Source: Burkholderiales bacterium
Lineage (GTDB): Bacteria; Pseudomonadota; Gammaproteobacteria; Burkholderiales; Burkholderiaceae_C
DNA length: 48,712 nucleotides
Direction: 5' to 3'
Assembly (NCBI GenBank): GCA_028864885.1
Contig: JAGWLR010000015.1
Location: forward strand, 1 to 48,712
The position numbers and the translations under genes were made by a program. Position 1 is the stretch's first letter. Each line of letters opens with the position of its first letter. The notes under the pieces were generated by a model. The model did no database searches. It saw nothing but the letters and a program-made list of their open reading frames with translations, and was not told the DNA's origin. Of the stretch, positions 1 through 9,369 are shown one piece after another.

Positions 1-1
1 A

Positions 2-1078
2 TCCACGTCGAAGTCGTCGGATCAGCAAGTGGCCAACAAGAACAACCAGACAAAAGCCGCCGCCAAGGACAAGACCCAAGACACGGATCAGGTCGATGAC
101 ACCGCTGAGGTCACCGAAGCAAAAGACCCCAGCAAGGTCAAGTTTTCGACGGCGATGGGTGACGGGACAGCCGAAGTCCGGGAGCTGAAGGCCCCCAAGG
201 ATGTCGGCAATGACCCGGCCAGCGTGATGGCGTGGCTGTCAGGTCTGGCTCAGTCAGATGCCAAATTGGCTGTGGCCCATGCCGACTCGAAAGAGGCTGG
301 CCTGGGAAAATTTGAGGGTCGCGGCGGCAAGGACTCCGGCGCGGCGGCCCTCAACGCTCTGCTGTCTGGGCAAGGAGTGGATGCCAAGGACGCGCTGCAA
401 GGCAAGGCTGATGCCGCTGGCATCGACATCAGTGCCTGGCAATCTTCGCAGGCGATGGCTCAACTGTCGCTGCAAACGGCCATTCAGTCAGCCGGCACCA
501 ACGGTGATGGCGCCAATGCCTTGGGCGATCCCTTGGCAGGATTGGCTGCCGCACAGGCCAACGCCCTGGCTCGCCCGGGCGCAGAGGCCGGTGGCGTGAG
601 CAAGCATGTGGCCGACACCCTCAGCAACCCGGTGACATCACCCCAATTTGCCGATGAGCTGGCTGAAAAAGTGGCCATGTTTGTTGGGAAGGCCAAGGAC
701 GATGGCCCGATGACCGCTGAATTGCACCTCAACCCCGCGGAAATGGGCCCCATCAGCGTCAAGATTGCTGTGGATGGGCAGAACGCGCAGATCGACTTTG
801 CTGCTGCTGCATTGGAAACCCGCAAAGCCATTGAAGCCAGCATGCCGATGCTGTCCAACGCGCTCGACGAGGTGGGGCTGAGCCTGACGGGGGGAGGGGT
901 GTCGTCTCAGTCCTCTCAGCAGGGCTTCAATCAATCGTTTTCGCAATCGAATGGGTCGTCTGGCAACTCAGGGGATTCCCGCCTGAGCCGGATCGGAGAA
1001 GTGTCCGAAGAACCTATGGGACGACCGGTCAACGTGTCCCGGCTGAGCCAGAGAGGTGGCTTGGACCTGTACGCCTGA
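2..1078 (+). CDS. fliK: Flagellar hook-length control protein FliK (5'-truncated)
   Basis: FliK is the secreted molecular ruler that stops hook growth and switches the export apparatus to filament substrates. The frame is open to the left edge of the window, so the true start lies outside. A GTG at 29 is in frame but unlikely to be the start. The visible part has a low-complexity Ala/Lys/Asp-rich N-terminal half, typical of the poorly conserved ruler region. It then has the conserved C-terminal domain at about residues 215-300 (counted from GTG 29), with the signature-like stretch AELHLNPAEMGPISVKI. A Ser/Gln/Gly-rich tail follows. The position directly upstream of fliL-fliR is the usual place for fliK. 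Weak conservation outside the C-terminal domain is normal for the family. Confidence 0.9.
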   Translation, partial: STSKSSDQQVANKNNQTKAAAKDKTQDTDQVDDTAEVTEAKDPSKVKFSTAMGDGTAEVRELKAPKDVGNDPASVMAWLSGLAQSDAKLAVAHADSKEAGLGKFEGRGGKDSGAAALNALLSGQGVDAKDALQGKADAAGIDISAWQSSQAMAQLSLQTAIQSAGTNGDGANALGDPLAGLAAAQANALARPGAEAGGVSKHVADTLSNPVTSPQFADELAEKVAMFVGKAKDDGPMTAELHLNPAEMGPISVKIAVDGQNAQIDFAAAALETRKAIEASMPMLSNALDEVGLSLTGGGVSSQSSQQGFNQSFSQSNGSSGNSGDSRLSRIGEVSEEPMGRPVNVSRLSQRGGLDLYA

Positions 1079-1221
1079 GTACAACAGCGCCGCGCCGCAG
1101 AATCACACCTGTTTCACCCGTTTTATTGATTCTTCGACAACACGCTGGCTTCGAATAATCCTCTCATGGGGTCCAACCTGACGAAATCAGGGCGGACTCA
1201 GAGAAATTTAGGAGAACGCGA

Positions 1222-1845
1222 ATGTCAGCTGCCCCCGCCGCAACGGCTGAAGGCGAAGCCCCCAAGAAGGGACCGAAGAAGCTCATCATCATCATTGCAG
1301 TTGCCGTCCTGGTGCTGTTGCTGGGTGGTGGCGGTGCGGCTTACTTCATCTTCAAAAAGAAAGCCCATGATGCCGCAGCAGATGGTGGTGACGGTGACGT
1401 GAGTACCGAAGATGTTCAGCCGGAGAAGCCGAAGCGAGATTCGGCGCATCCGCCCACCTTCATCCCCCTCGATCCCTTCGTGGTGAACCTGTCCGATAAG
1501 GACACCGAGCGCTATGCGCAGGTGGGCATCAGCCTGCAGGTCGAGGATCCGAAGATGTCGGAAGAGATGAAGGCCTACATGCCGGCGATCAAAGACAGCA
1601 TCATCTTGATTCTGTCGCACAAGACGTCGGATGAGTTGCTGACCCTGGAGGGCAAGCAGAAGATGGCTGAGGAAATACGCCGCGCCGCTGCTCGTGCCAT
1701 GGGCTACAACGTGCCCGAACCGGAAGAAACCAATCCCGACGAAGTCGACACCAGCGCCCCCAAGAAAAAGAAGAGAAAAAAGAAGAAAGCTGAACCCTAT
1801 AACCCGATCGAAAAAGTCGTGTATTCGAGTTTCATTGTTCAGTGA
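1222..1845 (+). CDS. fliL: Flagellar basal body-associated protein FliL
   Basis: FliL is a single-pass inner-membrane protein that sits around the stator at the flagellar basal body and affects torque and stator stability. The 207-aa product has a short Ala/Lys-rich cytoplasmic N-terminus and one transmembrane helix at about residues 20-44, rich in Ile, Val and Leu and followed by a Gly run. The periplasmic domain contains the FliL-type segment PTFIPLDPFVVNLSD. The ATG at 1222 follows an AGGAG ribosome site. A run of about ten Lys/Arg residues near residues 181-192 makes the protein longer than many FliLs and is unusual just before the conserved C-terminal strand. The gene leads the fliLMNOPQR series; 143 bases separate it from fliK and no clear promoter is visible there. 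Confidence 0.95.
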   Translation: MSAAPAATAEGEAPKKGPKKLIIIIAVAVLVLLLGGGGAAYFIFKKKAHDAAADGGDGDVSTEDVQPEKPKRDSAHPPTFIPLDPFVVNLSDKDTERYAQVGISLQVEDPKMSEEMKAYMPAIKDSIILILSHKTSDELLTLEGKQKMAEEIRRAAARAMGYNVPEPEETNPDEVDTSAPKKKKRKKKKAEPYNPIEKVVYSSFIVQ

Positions 1846-1888
1846 ACAGTGTGAGCCCACCCCTTAGGTCTTTGAAGTCTGACAGGCC

Positions 1889-2890
1889 ATGAACCAGCAA
1901 ATCCTTTCGCAAGACGAAGTTGATGCCCTCTTGCAAGGCATCACTGGCGAAAGCCAGAAGTTGGAAGATGACGACGAGCCGTTAGAGGGCATTCGCGACT
2001 ACAACATTGCCAACCAGGAGCGGATTGTTCGCGGGCGCATGCCCACGATGGAAATCATCAACGAACGCTTCGCACGCAACATTCGGGTGGGTCTGTTCAA
2101 CTTCATCCGCAAATCGCCGGAAGTGTCGGTGGGTGGCATCAAGGTGCAGAAGTACAGCGCCTTCCTGCGCGAAATCGTGGTGCCAACCAACTTCAACATC
2201 ATGTCGATCCGCCCCTTGCGCGGCTCTGGCCTGGTGGTGTGCGATCCCACCTTGGTGTTTGCAGTGATTGACGCCTTGTTCGGTGGGGCCGGCAAGTACC
2301 ACACCCGCATCGAGGGCCGGGATTTTTCGGCCACCGAGCAGCGCATCATCACCCGCCTGATCGAAGTGATTGCCGCCGAATACAAGCGGGCCTGGCATGG
2401 CATTTATCCGGTCGAGCTGGACTACCAGCGCTCGGAAATGCAGCCGCAGTTCGCCACCGTGGCCACGCCCAGTGAAATTGTGGTGTGCTGCTCGTTCACC
2501 CTCGAAATTGGCGACACCAGCGGCACCATCCATTTCTGCATCCCGTATTCGACCCTGGAGCCGATTCGGGACGTGCTGTTCTCGACCATCCAGGGCGATT
2601 CGGCCGAGCCGGATCACCGCTGGGTCAAATTGTTGACGCAACAGATCCAGTCCGCCGAGGTGAACCTGGTGGCCGAGTTGGCGCACGCGCCAGCCACCGT
2701 GGAGCAACTGCTGGCTTTCAAGCCGGGCGATTTCATTGAGCTGGATCTTGAAAAAATCATCCAGGCCAAAGTTGATGGAGTGCCTGTTTTCGACTGCTAT
2801 TACGGCAACTCGAACGGACGCTACGCGCTAAAAATAGACAAGCTGTTGACCACCGGAAACACCGGTTGGCTTGGAGACCAAAATGTCTGA
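1889..2890 (+). CDS. fliM: Flagellar motor switch protein FliM
   Basis: FliM is the middle C-ring protein. It binds phosphorylated CheY and passes the switching signal to FliG. The 333-aa length is standard. The N-terminal segment ILSQDEVDALLQGI is the CheY-P binding motif. The CheC-like middle domain spans about residues 50-240 and the SpoA domain, which pairs with FliN, about 250-325. The gene begins 43 bases after fliL and its last 8 bases overlap the fliN start, a sign of translational coupling that fits the fixed FliM:FliN complex. Confidence 0.97.
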   Translation: MNQQILSQDEVDALLQGITGESQKLEDDDEPLEGIRDYNIANQERIVRGRMPTMEIINERFARNIRVGLFNFIRKSPEVSVGGIKVQKYSAFLREIVVPTNFNIMSIRPLRGSGLVVCDPTLVFAVIDALFGGAGKYHTRIEGRDFSATEQRIITRLIEVIAAEYKRAWHGIYPVELDYQRSEMQPQFATVATPSEIVVCCSFTLEIGDTSGTIHFCIPYSTLEPIRDVLFSTIQGDSAEPDHRWVKLLTQQIQSAEVNLVAELAHAPATVEQLLAFKPGDFIELDLEKIIQAKVDGVPVFDCYYGNSNGRYALKIDKLLTTGNTGWLGDQNV

Positions 2891-3356
2891 TCCCGCAGAA
2901 TTTCCACCAGAAGGCTCGGCCGGCGCCGACGAACAGGACGCCATGGCCGCTGAGTGGGAGGCCGCGCTCGCGCAGCAGGCTTCTTCCTCCGCGCCCGAAG
3001 CCAGTGCTGGTTCGGCCAGCCAGATCAGCGAGCAGATGATGCCGGCGTCGTTTGCCAACTTCGGTCCTTCGAACGCGACCGGCGCTGGCAACGACATCAA
3101 CATGATCCTGGACATCCCGGTTCAGTTGACCGTCGAGTTGGGCCGCACCCGTATTCCCATCAAGAACATCCTGCAATTGGCGCAAGGTTCTGTGGTGGAG
3201 CTTGACGCCATGGCCGGTGAGCCGATGGACGTGCTAGTTAACGGTTTCCTGATCGCCCAAGGCGAAGTGGTCGTGGTGAACGACAAGTTCGGTATCCGCC
3301 TGACTGACATCGTGACGCCATCCGAGCGGATGCGTCGCCTCAGCCGCGGCGGTTGA
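2883..3356 (+). CDS. fliN: Flagellar motor switch protein FliN
   Basis: FliN is the C-ring base protein that forms the FliM-FliN ring and also docks FliH-bound export substrates. The 157-aa product has a variable acidic, Ala/Ser-rich N-terminal extension to about residue 70. The conserved SpoA domain follows at about 75-150, with VQLTVELGRTRIPIKNILQ and the closing IRLTDIVTPSERMRRL. I chose the ATG at 2883, inside the end of fliM, over an in-frame TTG at 2871: only the ATG gives a normal N-terminus, and the GGAG just upstream (2873-2876) is well spaced. It is the fourth gene of the flagellar operon. Confidence 0.96.
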   Translation: MSDPAEFPPEGSAGADEQDAMAAEWEAALAQQASSSAPEASAGSASQISEQMMPASFANFGPSNATGAGNDINMILDIPVQLTVELGRTRIPIKNILQLAQGSVVELDAMAGEPMDVLVNGFLIAQGEVVVVNDKFGIRLTDIVTPSERMRRLSRGG

Positions 3357-3367
3357 TCGGAGCCCTC

Positions 3368-3727
3368 ATGCACTCGACAGGTCTGACGGTTGTCTGGTTT
3401 CTGGTCATCATCGCCCTGATCCCATTGTCTTTGTGGATGCTCAAGCGTTCGGGAGTGGTCACTGGCACGGCGCCCGGCGTCACGGCCACGGTCAAACCCG
3501 TCAGCCAGTTCAATCTGGGGCCGGGCCAAAAGGTGGTCACTGTCGAAGTCGGGAGCGGTGATCAGCGAACCTGGCTGGTGCTGGGCGTGACCGCTCAAAG
3601 CATCAACACACTGCACACCATGGCACCGCAAGCCGATGTGCCTGTGGCTTCGGCGGGGCCTGCCACGGCCTTTGCCTCCCTGTTGCGTCGCACCGGCGCT
3701 TCTTCTTCGGGCGACAAGCAAGGCTGA
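3368..3727 (+). CDS. fliO: Flagellar biosynthesis protein FliO
   Basis: FliO is a small membrane protein that acts as a chaperone for assembly of the FliP export-gate ring. The 119-aa product has one transmembrane helix at about residues 7-29 and a cytoplasmic domain containing VVTVEVGSGDQRTWLVLGVT, the strand pattern expected of FliO. The ATG at 3368 is preferred over the TTG at 3353, which overlaps the fliN stop; GGAG lies upstream of the ATG. Position between fliN and fliP supports the call, since FliO is poorly conserved and hard to name by sequence alone. Confidence 0.88.
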   Translation: MHSTGLTVVWFLVIIALIPLSLWMLKRSGVVTGTAPGVTATVKPVSQFNLGPGQKVVTVEVGSGDQRTWLVLGVTAQSINTLHTMAPQADVPVASAGPATAFASLLRRTGASSSGDKQG

Positions 3728-3730
3728 ATC

Positions 3731-4519
3731 ATGCGTCTGACTTCGTTTGCCCGTACCGCTCGCTTCGCCCGTTTCGCTCGTCTCGCGCTGTTTGCCAGCA
3801 CGGCTTTGATCAGTTCGGCGGTGTTTGCCCAAGCCGCACCCACGGGAAGCAGCTTGCCGCTGCTGATCGGCCAGGGCGCAGGTGGTGCCAGCTATTCGGT
3901 GCCCATCCAGACGCTGTTGTTCTTCACCGCGCTGAGCTTCCTGCCTGCGATGCTGCTGATGATGACGGGCTTCACCCGTATTGTCATCGTGCTCAGTTTG
4001 ATGCGCCAGGCGATTGGAGCGCAGTCTGCTCCCCCTAATCAGGTTATCGTCGGCCTTTCTTTATTCTTGACCCTGTTTGTGATGGGCCCAACCCTCGACA
4101 AGGTCTACAAAGACGCCTACGAGCCCTTTGCGAATAATCAGATCACCTTCACAGAAGCTCTGGATCGCGGGCAGGCGCCGATGCGTCAGTTCATGCTCAA
4201 GCAAACCCGTCAGTCGGATCTGGGACTGTTCACACGCCTGGCGAAGCTGGAGGGCGACGTCAAGCCCGAAACCGTGCCGCTGCGCGTGCTGGTGCCGGCC
4301 TTTGTGACCAGCGAACTCAAGTCGGCTTTCCAGATCGGGTTTTTGATCTTCATCCCGTTTTTGGTGATCGACATGATCGTGGCCAGTGTGCTCATGAGCC
4401 TGGGGATGATGATGTTGTCGCCCGTGATGGTGGCCTTGCCCTTCAAGCTGATGCTGTTTGTGTTGGCCGATGGGTGGAACATGCTGCTGGGGTCTCTGGC
4501 TGCCAGCTTCGCGCAATGA
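3731..4519 (+). CDS. fliP: Flagellar export gate protein FliP
   Basis: FliP forms the five-subunit core of the type III export gate with FliQ and FliR. The 262-aa product starts with a cleavable signal peptide (residues 1 to about 34, ending SSAVFAQ) that is unusually repetitive, with AR and FAR recurring in residues 6-19. Typical FliP segments follow: TALSFLPAMLLMMTGFTRI, the FAN region and the C-terminal ending LVLADGWNMLLGSL. Four membrane helices can be read. The gene starts 3 bases after fliO, so the two are surely co-transcribed. Confidence 0.97.
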   Translation: MRLTSFARTARFARFARLALFASTALISSAVFAQAAPTGSSLPLLIGQGAGGASYSVPIQTLLFFTALSFLPAMLLMMTGFTRIVIVLSLMRQAIGAQSAPPNQVIVGLSLFLTLFVMGPTLDKVYKDAYEPFANNQITFTEALDRGQAPMRQFMLKQTRQSDLGLFTRLAKLEGDVKPETVPLRVLVPAFVTSELKSAFQIGFLIFIPFLVIDMIVASVLMSLGMMMLSPVMVALPFKLMLFVLADGWNMLLGSLAASFAQ

Positions 4520-4538
4520 TCAACAGGAGTAGGCAGAC

Positions 4539-4808
4539 ATGGATCCCCAACAAGTTCTGACCATCAGCCGCGACGGCCTGCTGACCCTGTTGACCGTGTG
4601 CGCGCCCATCTTGCTGGTGGTGTTTGCGGTGGGCATTCTGGTCAGCGTGTTCCAGGCCGCCACGCAGATTCACGAATCCACCTTGTCCTTCGTGCCCAAA
4701 TTGCTGGCGGCTTTTGCCACTTTGGCTGTGGCGGGCCCCTGGATGCTCAGCACCCTGGTGGATTACATCCAGCAGGTGCTGCAGTCGATTCCCAACGTGG
4801 TGGGCTGA
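4539..4808 (+). CDS. fliQ: Flagellar export gate protein FliQ
   Basis: FliQ is a two-helix membrane protein of the export gate; four copies pack around the FliP-FliR helix. The 89-aa length matches the family exactly. The two hydrophobic hairpin helices lie at about residues 14-40 and 50-78, with the family pattern VFQAATQIHESTLSFVPK between them. An AGGAG ribosome site precedes the ATG. The gene is 19 bases after fliP and 6 bases before fliR. Confidence 0.97.
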   Translation: MDPQQVLTISRDGLLTLLTVCAPILLVVFAVGILVSVFQAATQIHESTLSFVPKLLAAFATLAVAGPWMLSTLVDYIQQVLQSIPNVVG

Positions 4809-4814
4809 TCGACC

Positions 4815-5576
4815 GTGGTCAGTTTCTCCGAAGCACAGGTACTGGGCTGGATCTCGGCCTGGCTTTGGCCCTTCTTTCGGGTGATGGGCCTGTTCACCGC
4901 AGCGCCGGTGCTGAATCAAAAGGCCATTCCACGGCGGGTGCGCCTGGCCCTGTCCTTGCTGATCGTCATCGCCGCGCAGCCCTCCATGCCCGAAATGCCT
5001 AACGTGGCGCTGAACTCGCCCGACGCCTTGATGGTGATCGCGCAGCAGGTTCTGATCGGATTGACAATGGGTTTTGCCGCCCGGGTGGTATTTGCCGCCA
5101 TTGAGTTCGCCGGCGAAATCGTCGGGCTGCAGATGGGGCTGAACTTTGCCAGCTTCTTCGACCCGATGAGCGGCGGCCAGGCCACTGCGGTCAGCCGCTT
5201 TTACGGCACCTGCGCGGCTTGGCTGTTTGTGGTCATGGATGGGCACCTGATGTTGACGGCCGCCCTGGTGCACAGTTTTCAAGCCTTTCCTATCTCGACG
5301 CAACCCCTCGCGTTTTTGTCTGCCGTGCAACCGCAGGTGTGGGGTGCCGAAATCTTCCGTTTGGGCCTGTGGGTGTCGTTGCCCGTGGTCGCGATGCTGG
5401 CTTTGGTCAATCTGGTGATGGGTTTGATTTCGCGCGTGGCCTCGCAGATGAACATCTTCTCGGTGGGCTTTCCCGTGACCCTGGGTGTGGGCTTGACCGG
5501 CCTGTGGTTGACCTTGCCCATGATGCAAATGCCCTTGACCGCCGCGCTGGAGCGCATGCTCGGCTACTTCCAGTGA
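4815..5576 (+). CDS. fliR: Flagellar export gate protein FliR
   Basis: FliR completes the FliP5-Q4-R1 export gate. The 253-aa product is strongly hydrophobic, with about six membrane segments, and carries the FliR-type stretch AGEIVGLQMGLNFASFFDP. The proposed start is a GTG 6 bases after the fliQ stop. No ATG lies nearby in frame, and translation is probably coupled to fliQ. It is the last flagellar gene in the window; flhB and flhA, which often follow elsewhere, are absent here. Confidence 0.95.
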   Translation: MVSFSEAQVLGWISAWLWPFFRVMGLFTAAPVLNQKAIPRRVRLALSLLIVIAAQPSMPEMPNVALNSPDALMVIAQQVLIGLTMGFAARVVFAAIEFAGEIVGLQMGLNFASFFDPMSGGQATAVSRFYGTCAAWLFVVMDGHLMLTAALVHSFQAFPISTQPLAFLSAVQPQVWGAEIFRLGLWVSLPVVAMLALVNLVMGLISRVASQMNIFSVGFPVTLGVGLTGLWLTLPMMQMPLTAALERMLGYFQ

Positions 5577-5619
5577 GTTTGCGGTAACCTTGCCCCCCAT
5601 CGTGAGAGGGAGGGTGAGC

Positions 5620-6885
5620 ATGAAGCATCTGCAATGGCTGTCGTCTGCGGTGGTGGCCTGCCTGGCCGTGATGATGAGCGGCTCCTTGAAGGCCCAGCCT
5701 GCGCCGTGGCGACCCGATCACACCGTGATCGTGGTGCTGGAGAACCTGTCCGCCTTTGAAGCCACCCCGGCGCAACGCTCGCTGGGCAATGCGCCTGTGT
5801 ATGGCCGATCGAACTGGACTTTTTTCAACCAACTGGCAGACAAAGGGGCCCGTTTCACGAGGTCGTCTTTCGCGCAGACACCTTACGGATCGGGCTTGCC
5901 CACACGCCCCAGCCAGCCCAATTACCTGTTTCTGTTTTCAGGGCATCACCAAGGCGTCCTGCCAGGATGGTTCGTCGATGGACGCTCGCCTTACACGGGA
6001 ACCGCATTGCGCGATCGGCAAGGGCGCGCTTTGAGTCACACACAGCAAGGCCCGGTAGGGGTCGCCAATAACGCCATTCCTGATCGTTGGCTGCCCTTCA
6101 CCTCGCCCAATCTGGGCGCGGCCATCATGAAGACGGGCGGCAGTTTTGCCATGTTCAGCGAGTCTTTGCCTTACCCCAGCTGGAATTGCAGCACCGACAG
6201 TTCGCTGGTGCCGTGCACGCAAAATTGGGCGTTGACCGATCTGTATCGCCGCAAGCACAACCCGGCCATCAACTGGACAGATCAATTGGCGCCCACCAGC
6301 GAGCGTGGTTTGCATGGCGACCTTGAGCACAACATCCTGCCGGTCACCGTCAATCTGGCTTTCGATCCCACCCATGATCCCGCGTTGAAGCGATCATTTC
6401 GTGGGTTCATGAAGGACGAAAAAGGGCAGGGCCTGGGCTTTGAGCACCTGCCGACGGTCTCTGTGGTCGTGCCCAACGAGCAAAACGACGCCCACAGCAA
6501 TTCGGCGGAGTCATCTGACGGCTGGCTGCAGCGCAACCTGGGGTCATACGCCCAGTGGGCGATGACGCACAACAGCCTGTTGATCTTGACGTTTGACGAA
6601 GACGGCTCAACCGACAGCAGTCACGGTGATCCTTATGTCTCTGGGCGCCACTACATCCCCACGGTGTTTTTTGGCCCTGGCGTTCGGCCCGGTGTTTTCG
6701 ATCAGCCGGTGGATCACCTCAACGTGCTGAGCACCGTGTTGTGGCTGCATGGCGCCCTCGATTCATTTCGGGCCGACTTTAGGCAGTACTACGCAGTGCC
6801 GTCGGCGGGCGGGGCCTCTGAGGCCGATCACGAATATGCCAACCTGATGCCGATCACCGGGGTGTTTGCCCCGCCTTCGCGCTGA
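5620..6885 (+). CDS. Secreted phosphoesterase, PF04185 family (acid phosphatase-like)
   Basis: This is probably an exported hydrolase of the phosphoesterase family that includes acid phosphatase AcpA and phospholipase C. The 421-aa product has a signal peptide at residues 1 to about 26 (MKHLQWLSS, a hydrophobic core, then KAQPAP). The mature part opens with HTVIVVLENLSAF, matching the first metal-binding strand of the family. A later block contains LTFDEDGSTDSSHGDPYVSG and VFFGPGVRPG, where the family's second metal-binding residues lie. I chose the ATG at 5620, preceded by GAGGGAGGG, rather than the upstream TTG at 5590. The gene stands alone between fliR and a convergent cyclase gene. Substrate cannot be told from sequence; phosphate monoesters are the safest guess. 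Confidence 0.8.
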   Translation: MKHLQWLSSAVVACLAVMMSGSLKAQPAPWRPDHTVIVVLENLSAFEATPAQRSLGNAPVYGRSNWTFFNQLADKGARFTRSSFAQTPYGSGLPTRPSQPNYLFLFSGHHQGVLPGWFVDGRSPYTGTALRDRQGRALSHTQQGPVGVANNAIPDRWLPFTSPNLGAAIMKTGGSFAMFSESLPYPSWNCSTDSSLVPCTQNWALTDLYRRKHNPAINWTDQLAPTSERGLHGDLEHNILPVTVNLAFDPTHDPALKRSFRGFMKDEKGQGLGFEHLPTVSVVVPNEQNDAHSNSAESSDGWLQRNLGSYAQWAMTHNSLLILTFDEDGSTDSSHGDPYVSGRHYIPTVFFGPGVRPGVFDQPVDHLNVLSTVLWLHGALDSFRADFRQYYAVPSAGGASEADHEYANLMPITGVFAPPSR

Positions 6886-6897
6886 AACCGGGGTGGG

Positions 6898-9309
6898 TCA
6901 ACCAAACAAGGTGGTGGCGTCCATGCTGCTCGGGAACGAGCGCAGGGCCTGCATCTGCCCGAATTCAGTTTGGGGCACAGCACTGACCTGGGGGGCGTTG
7001 CCAGGGATCCAGCCTTCGAGCAAGGTGTGGAACTCTTCGATCGTCACAGGTTTGGCGATCAGATAGCCCTGAATCACGTTGCAGCCGGCGCGTTCGAGCA
7101 CCACCAGTTGCGCGGGCTCTTCGACGCCCTCGGCCACCGTGTCCATGCCCAAGGTTCGAGCCAGGTCGATGATGGTGCGGACGATGGCGCGTGCATCAGG
7201 GCGGCTCAGCAGCTCGCACACAAAGGCGCGATCAATCTTGAGCGTGTCAAACGGGAATTTGCGCAAGTAGGCCAGTGACGAATAGCCAGTGCCGAAATCG
7301 TCCAGCGCCACCCGCACCCCCCGCTTGTGCAGAGCACGCAGATTGCGCAGGGCAATCGGTGAGGCATCCATGAACAACGATTCGGTGATCTCCACCTCCA
7401 GGTGCTCGGGCGGCAAATTGGCGGCGGCCAGGGCCGCATCGACCTGCGTGATGAAGTCGGTGCGCAGCAATTGTGCGGGCGAAGCGTTGATCGAGATGGT
7501 CAGGCCTGGCAATTCACTCGCGGCAACCTTGCAGGCCTCACGCAGCACCCAGTTGCCGATGTCGGTGATGAGCCCAGCGGATTCGGCCACCGGAATGAAT
7601 TCACTGGGGGGGATGGTGCCCAGGGTGGGGTGATGCCATCGGATCAGGGCCTCAGCCCCACACACATACCAGGCTTCGGTCTGGACTTTGGGTTGCCAGA
7701 ACAAGGTGAACTGGTTGTTCAGCAGCGCGCGGCGCAGTTCGTTTTCGAGTGTCAATTTGCGGCGATTGCGCTCGCCCAGGCTGCGCGCGAAGAACTCTGC
7801 GCGGCCCCGCCCATTGGTCTTGGCGGCCATCATGGCCAGATCGGCATTGGCCAACAATTCGTCGAGGTTTTCGCCGTGATCGGGAATCAGCCCGACACCG
7901 ATGCTCAGGCCAACATTGACCGAGTGATCGGCGATGATGAAAGGCTGCTTCATGCCGTCTAGCAAGTGCATGGCCACTGCCATGGCATCCCGATCTTGCT
8001 GAATCGGTTGGACCAACACGGCAAACTCGTCGCCACCCAGGCGTGCCACGGTCATGCCCTGGCAGATTTCCTGGATCCGGTGGGCAACCGCTTGCAGCAC
8101 CTGATCCCCTACGGTGTGCCCCAGGGCGTCGTTGATGCCCTTGAAATTGTCCACGTCCAGGCACAGCAGGGCGCCGCGTGTGCCTTTCGCGCTGGCCTGA
8201 TCCAGGGCCGTGGCCAGTTGTTCCCGCAGATAGCCCCGGTTATGAGTGCCGGTCAGGGCGTCGAATTGCGCCATGTCCCGCAGGCGCAATTGCGCCTGCT
8301 GCTCCTGCGTCACATCCGAAATCACGCCTCGCCAACCAAAGCAGTGTCCTGCTTCGTCAAACAAGGGGCGCGCCGTGATCGACCAGAACTGGTCTTTGCC
8401 ATCGAGCCGAACCGGCAGCAGGAGTTTGCGGAAAGGTTGTCCAGCCCGCATGGCTTGCTTGAGCGGCGTGACGTCACCGCAGTGTTCCTTGAACCACGCT
8501 TGCATCGTGGTCTGGGCCAGCGTGGCCGGACGCTGATTCAGCAACGCGGCCAGTTTGTGCGTGACGTGGGTGAACTGACCCACCATGTTGATTTCCCACA
8601 GCACATCGGCGGTCTGGTCTTCAAAGTCACGCAGCAGCAGGGTCACCATCTGGCTTTGGCGCTCTGCTTCCCGTTCGGATTTCAGTCGGGCGTTGGCAGC
8701 CTTGGCCGCGGTCCACACCCCCATCGACACCGTGGTTGCGTAAATCATCAACAAGCCAGCGATGACATTGAACCAGATGTTGTGGATGCTCAGCACGGCG
8801 TACAGGCTGGGCAAGGTCATCATCCAAAGATACGCCAGCCCGGCCTGCGGGATGCTGGACAGGATGAATGCTCCACCACACATCATGCCGGGCACAATCG
8901 TTGCGATCAAAACCTGTTGAGTGGGCGAGGCTTGTGGAAACAGCAAAGCCGGCATCAGGCCCCAAATCGAGGCCAGGTAAATGGCGTGCCAGGTCGCTCG
9001 TCGGATCGCGTGAGGGGACGCTGTCTTGATCGGCTTTTTGCGGCCGATCCACCAAGCGCGCATCCCGATGCCGGCAATCACCGTGAGGGAAAACAGCCAG
9101 CACAAAACCGGTAACCGCCAGGCTGTGTGAGCGAAGGCGATGCAAATCAGCATCCCGTTGAAGATGTTCGCGCCCAGGGTGAAGGGCGCCACCCGCAAGA
9201 TGCTGCTCAGGTGCTTCCCACGGATCTCGGCCGACAACGGGTCCAGTGCGGAATACACCGAAAAATTCCGTTGCCACGCTTTGGCCAGGTGGTTGAAGGG
9301 GTTGAGCAT
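6898..9309 (-). CDS. Membrane PAS-GGDEF-EAL protein (c-di-GMP turnover)
   Basis: This is a predicted cyclic di-GMP enzyme at the inner membrane. The 803-aa product, read from ATG 9309, begins with a multi-helix membrane domain (about residues 20-190), then a short coiled segment and a PAS-like domain (about 205-330). A GGDEF domain follows with an intact LGGDEF motif near residue 425, then an EAL domain with intact EALIRWHH near 550 and the DDFGTGYSSL catalytic loop. Both active sites look intact, so it could make or degrade the messenger. An upstream in-frame extension to 9456 would overlap parE and is unlikely. A FliA-like promoter at 9370-9396 points to co-regulation with flagella. Confidence 0.9.
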   Translation of the reverse strand: MLNPFNHLAKAWQRNFSVYSALDPLSAEIRGKHLSSILRVAPFTLGANIFNGMLICIAFAHTAWRLPVLCWLFSLTVIAGIGMRAWWIGRKKPIKTASPHAIRRATWHAIYLASIWGLMPALLFPQASPTQQVLIATIVPGMMCGGAFILSSIPQAGLAYLWMMTLPSLYAVLSIHNIWFNVIAGLLMIYATTVSMGVWTAAKAANARLKSEREAERQSQMVTLLLRDFEDQTADVLWEINMVGQFTHVTHKLAALLNQRPATLAQTTMQAWFKEHCGDVTPLKQAMRAGQPFRKLLLPVRLDGKDQFWSITARPLFDEAGHCFGWRGVISDVTQEQQAQLRLRDMAQFDALTGTHNRGYLREQLATALDQASAKGTRGALLCLDVDNFKGINDALGHTVGDQVLQAVAHRIQEICQGMTVARLGGDEFAVLVQPIQQDRDAMAVAMHLLDGMKQPFIIADHSVNVGLSIGVGLIPDHGENLDELLANADLAMMAAKTNGRGRAEFFARSLGERNRRKLTLENELRRALLNNQFTLFWQPKVQTEAWYVCGAEALIRWHHPTLGTIPPSEFIPVAESAGLITDIGNWVLREACKVAASELPGLTISINASPAQLLRTDFITQVDAALAAANLPPEHLEVEITESLFMDASPIALRNLRALHKRGVRVALDDFGTGYSSLAYLRKFPFDTLKIDRAFVCELLSRPDARAIVRTIIDLARTLGMDTVAEGVEEPAQLVVLERAGCNVIQGYLIAKPVTIEEFHTLLEGWIPGNAPQVSAVPQTEFGQMQALRSFPSSMDATTLFG

Positions 9310-9369
9310 CTTGCTTGTCCGGGTTGACCTGAAGGGGTCCAGACTCCTCTGACGGGAGACTGCTATGAA

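Noticed and set aside
4443-5621. 392-codon frame on the minus strand across fliP, fliQ and fliR
   Set aside because: The translation is a His/Gln/Gly-rich low-complexity string caused by antisense reading of membrane-protein codons.
7966-9114. 382-codon frame on the plus strand opposite the GGDEF-EAL gene
   Set aside because: It is antisense to a gene with intact GGDEF and EAL motifs and has no independent support.
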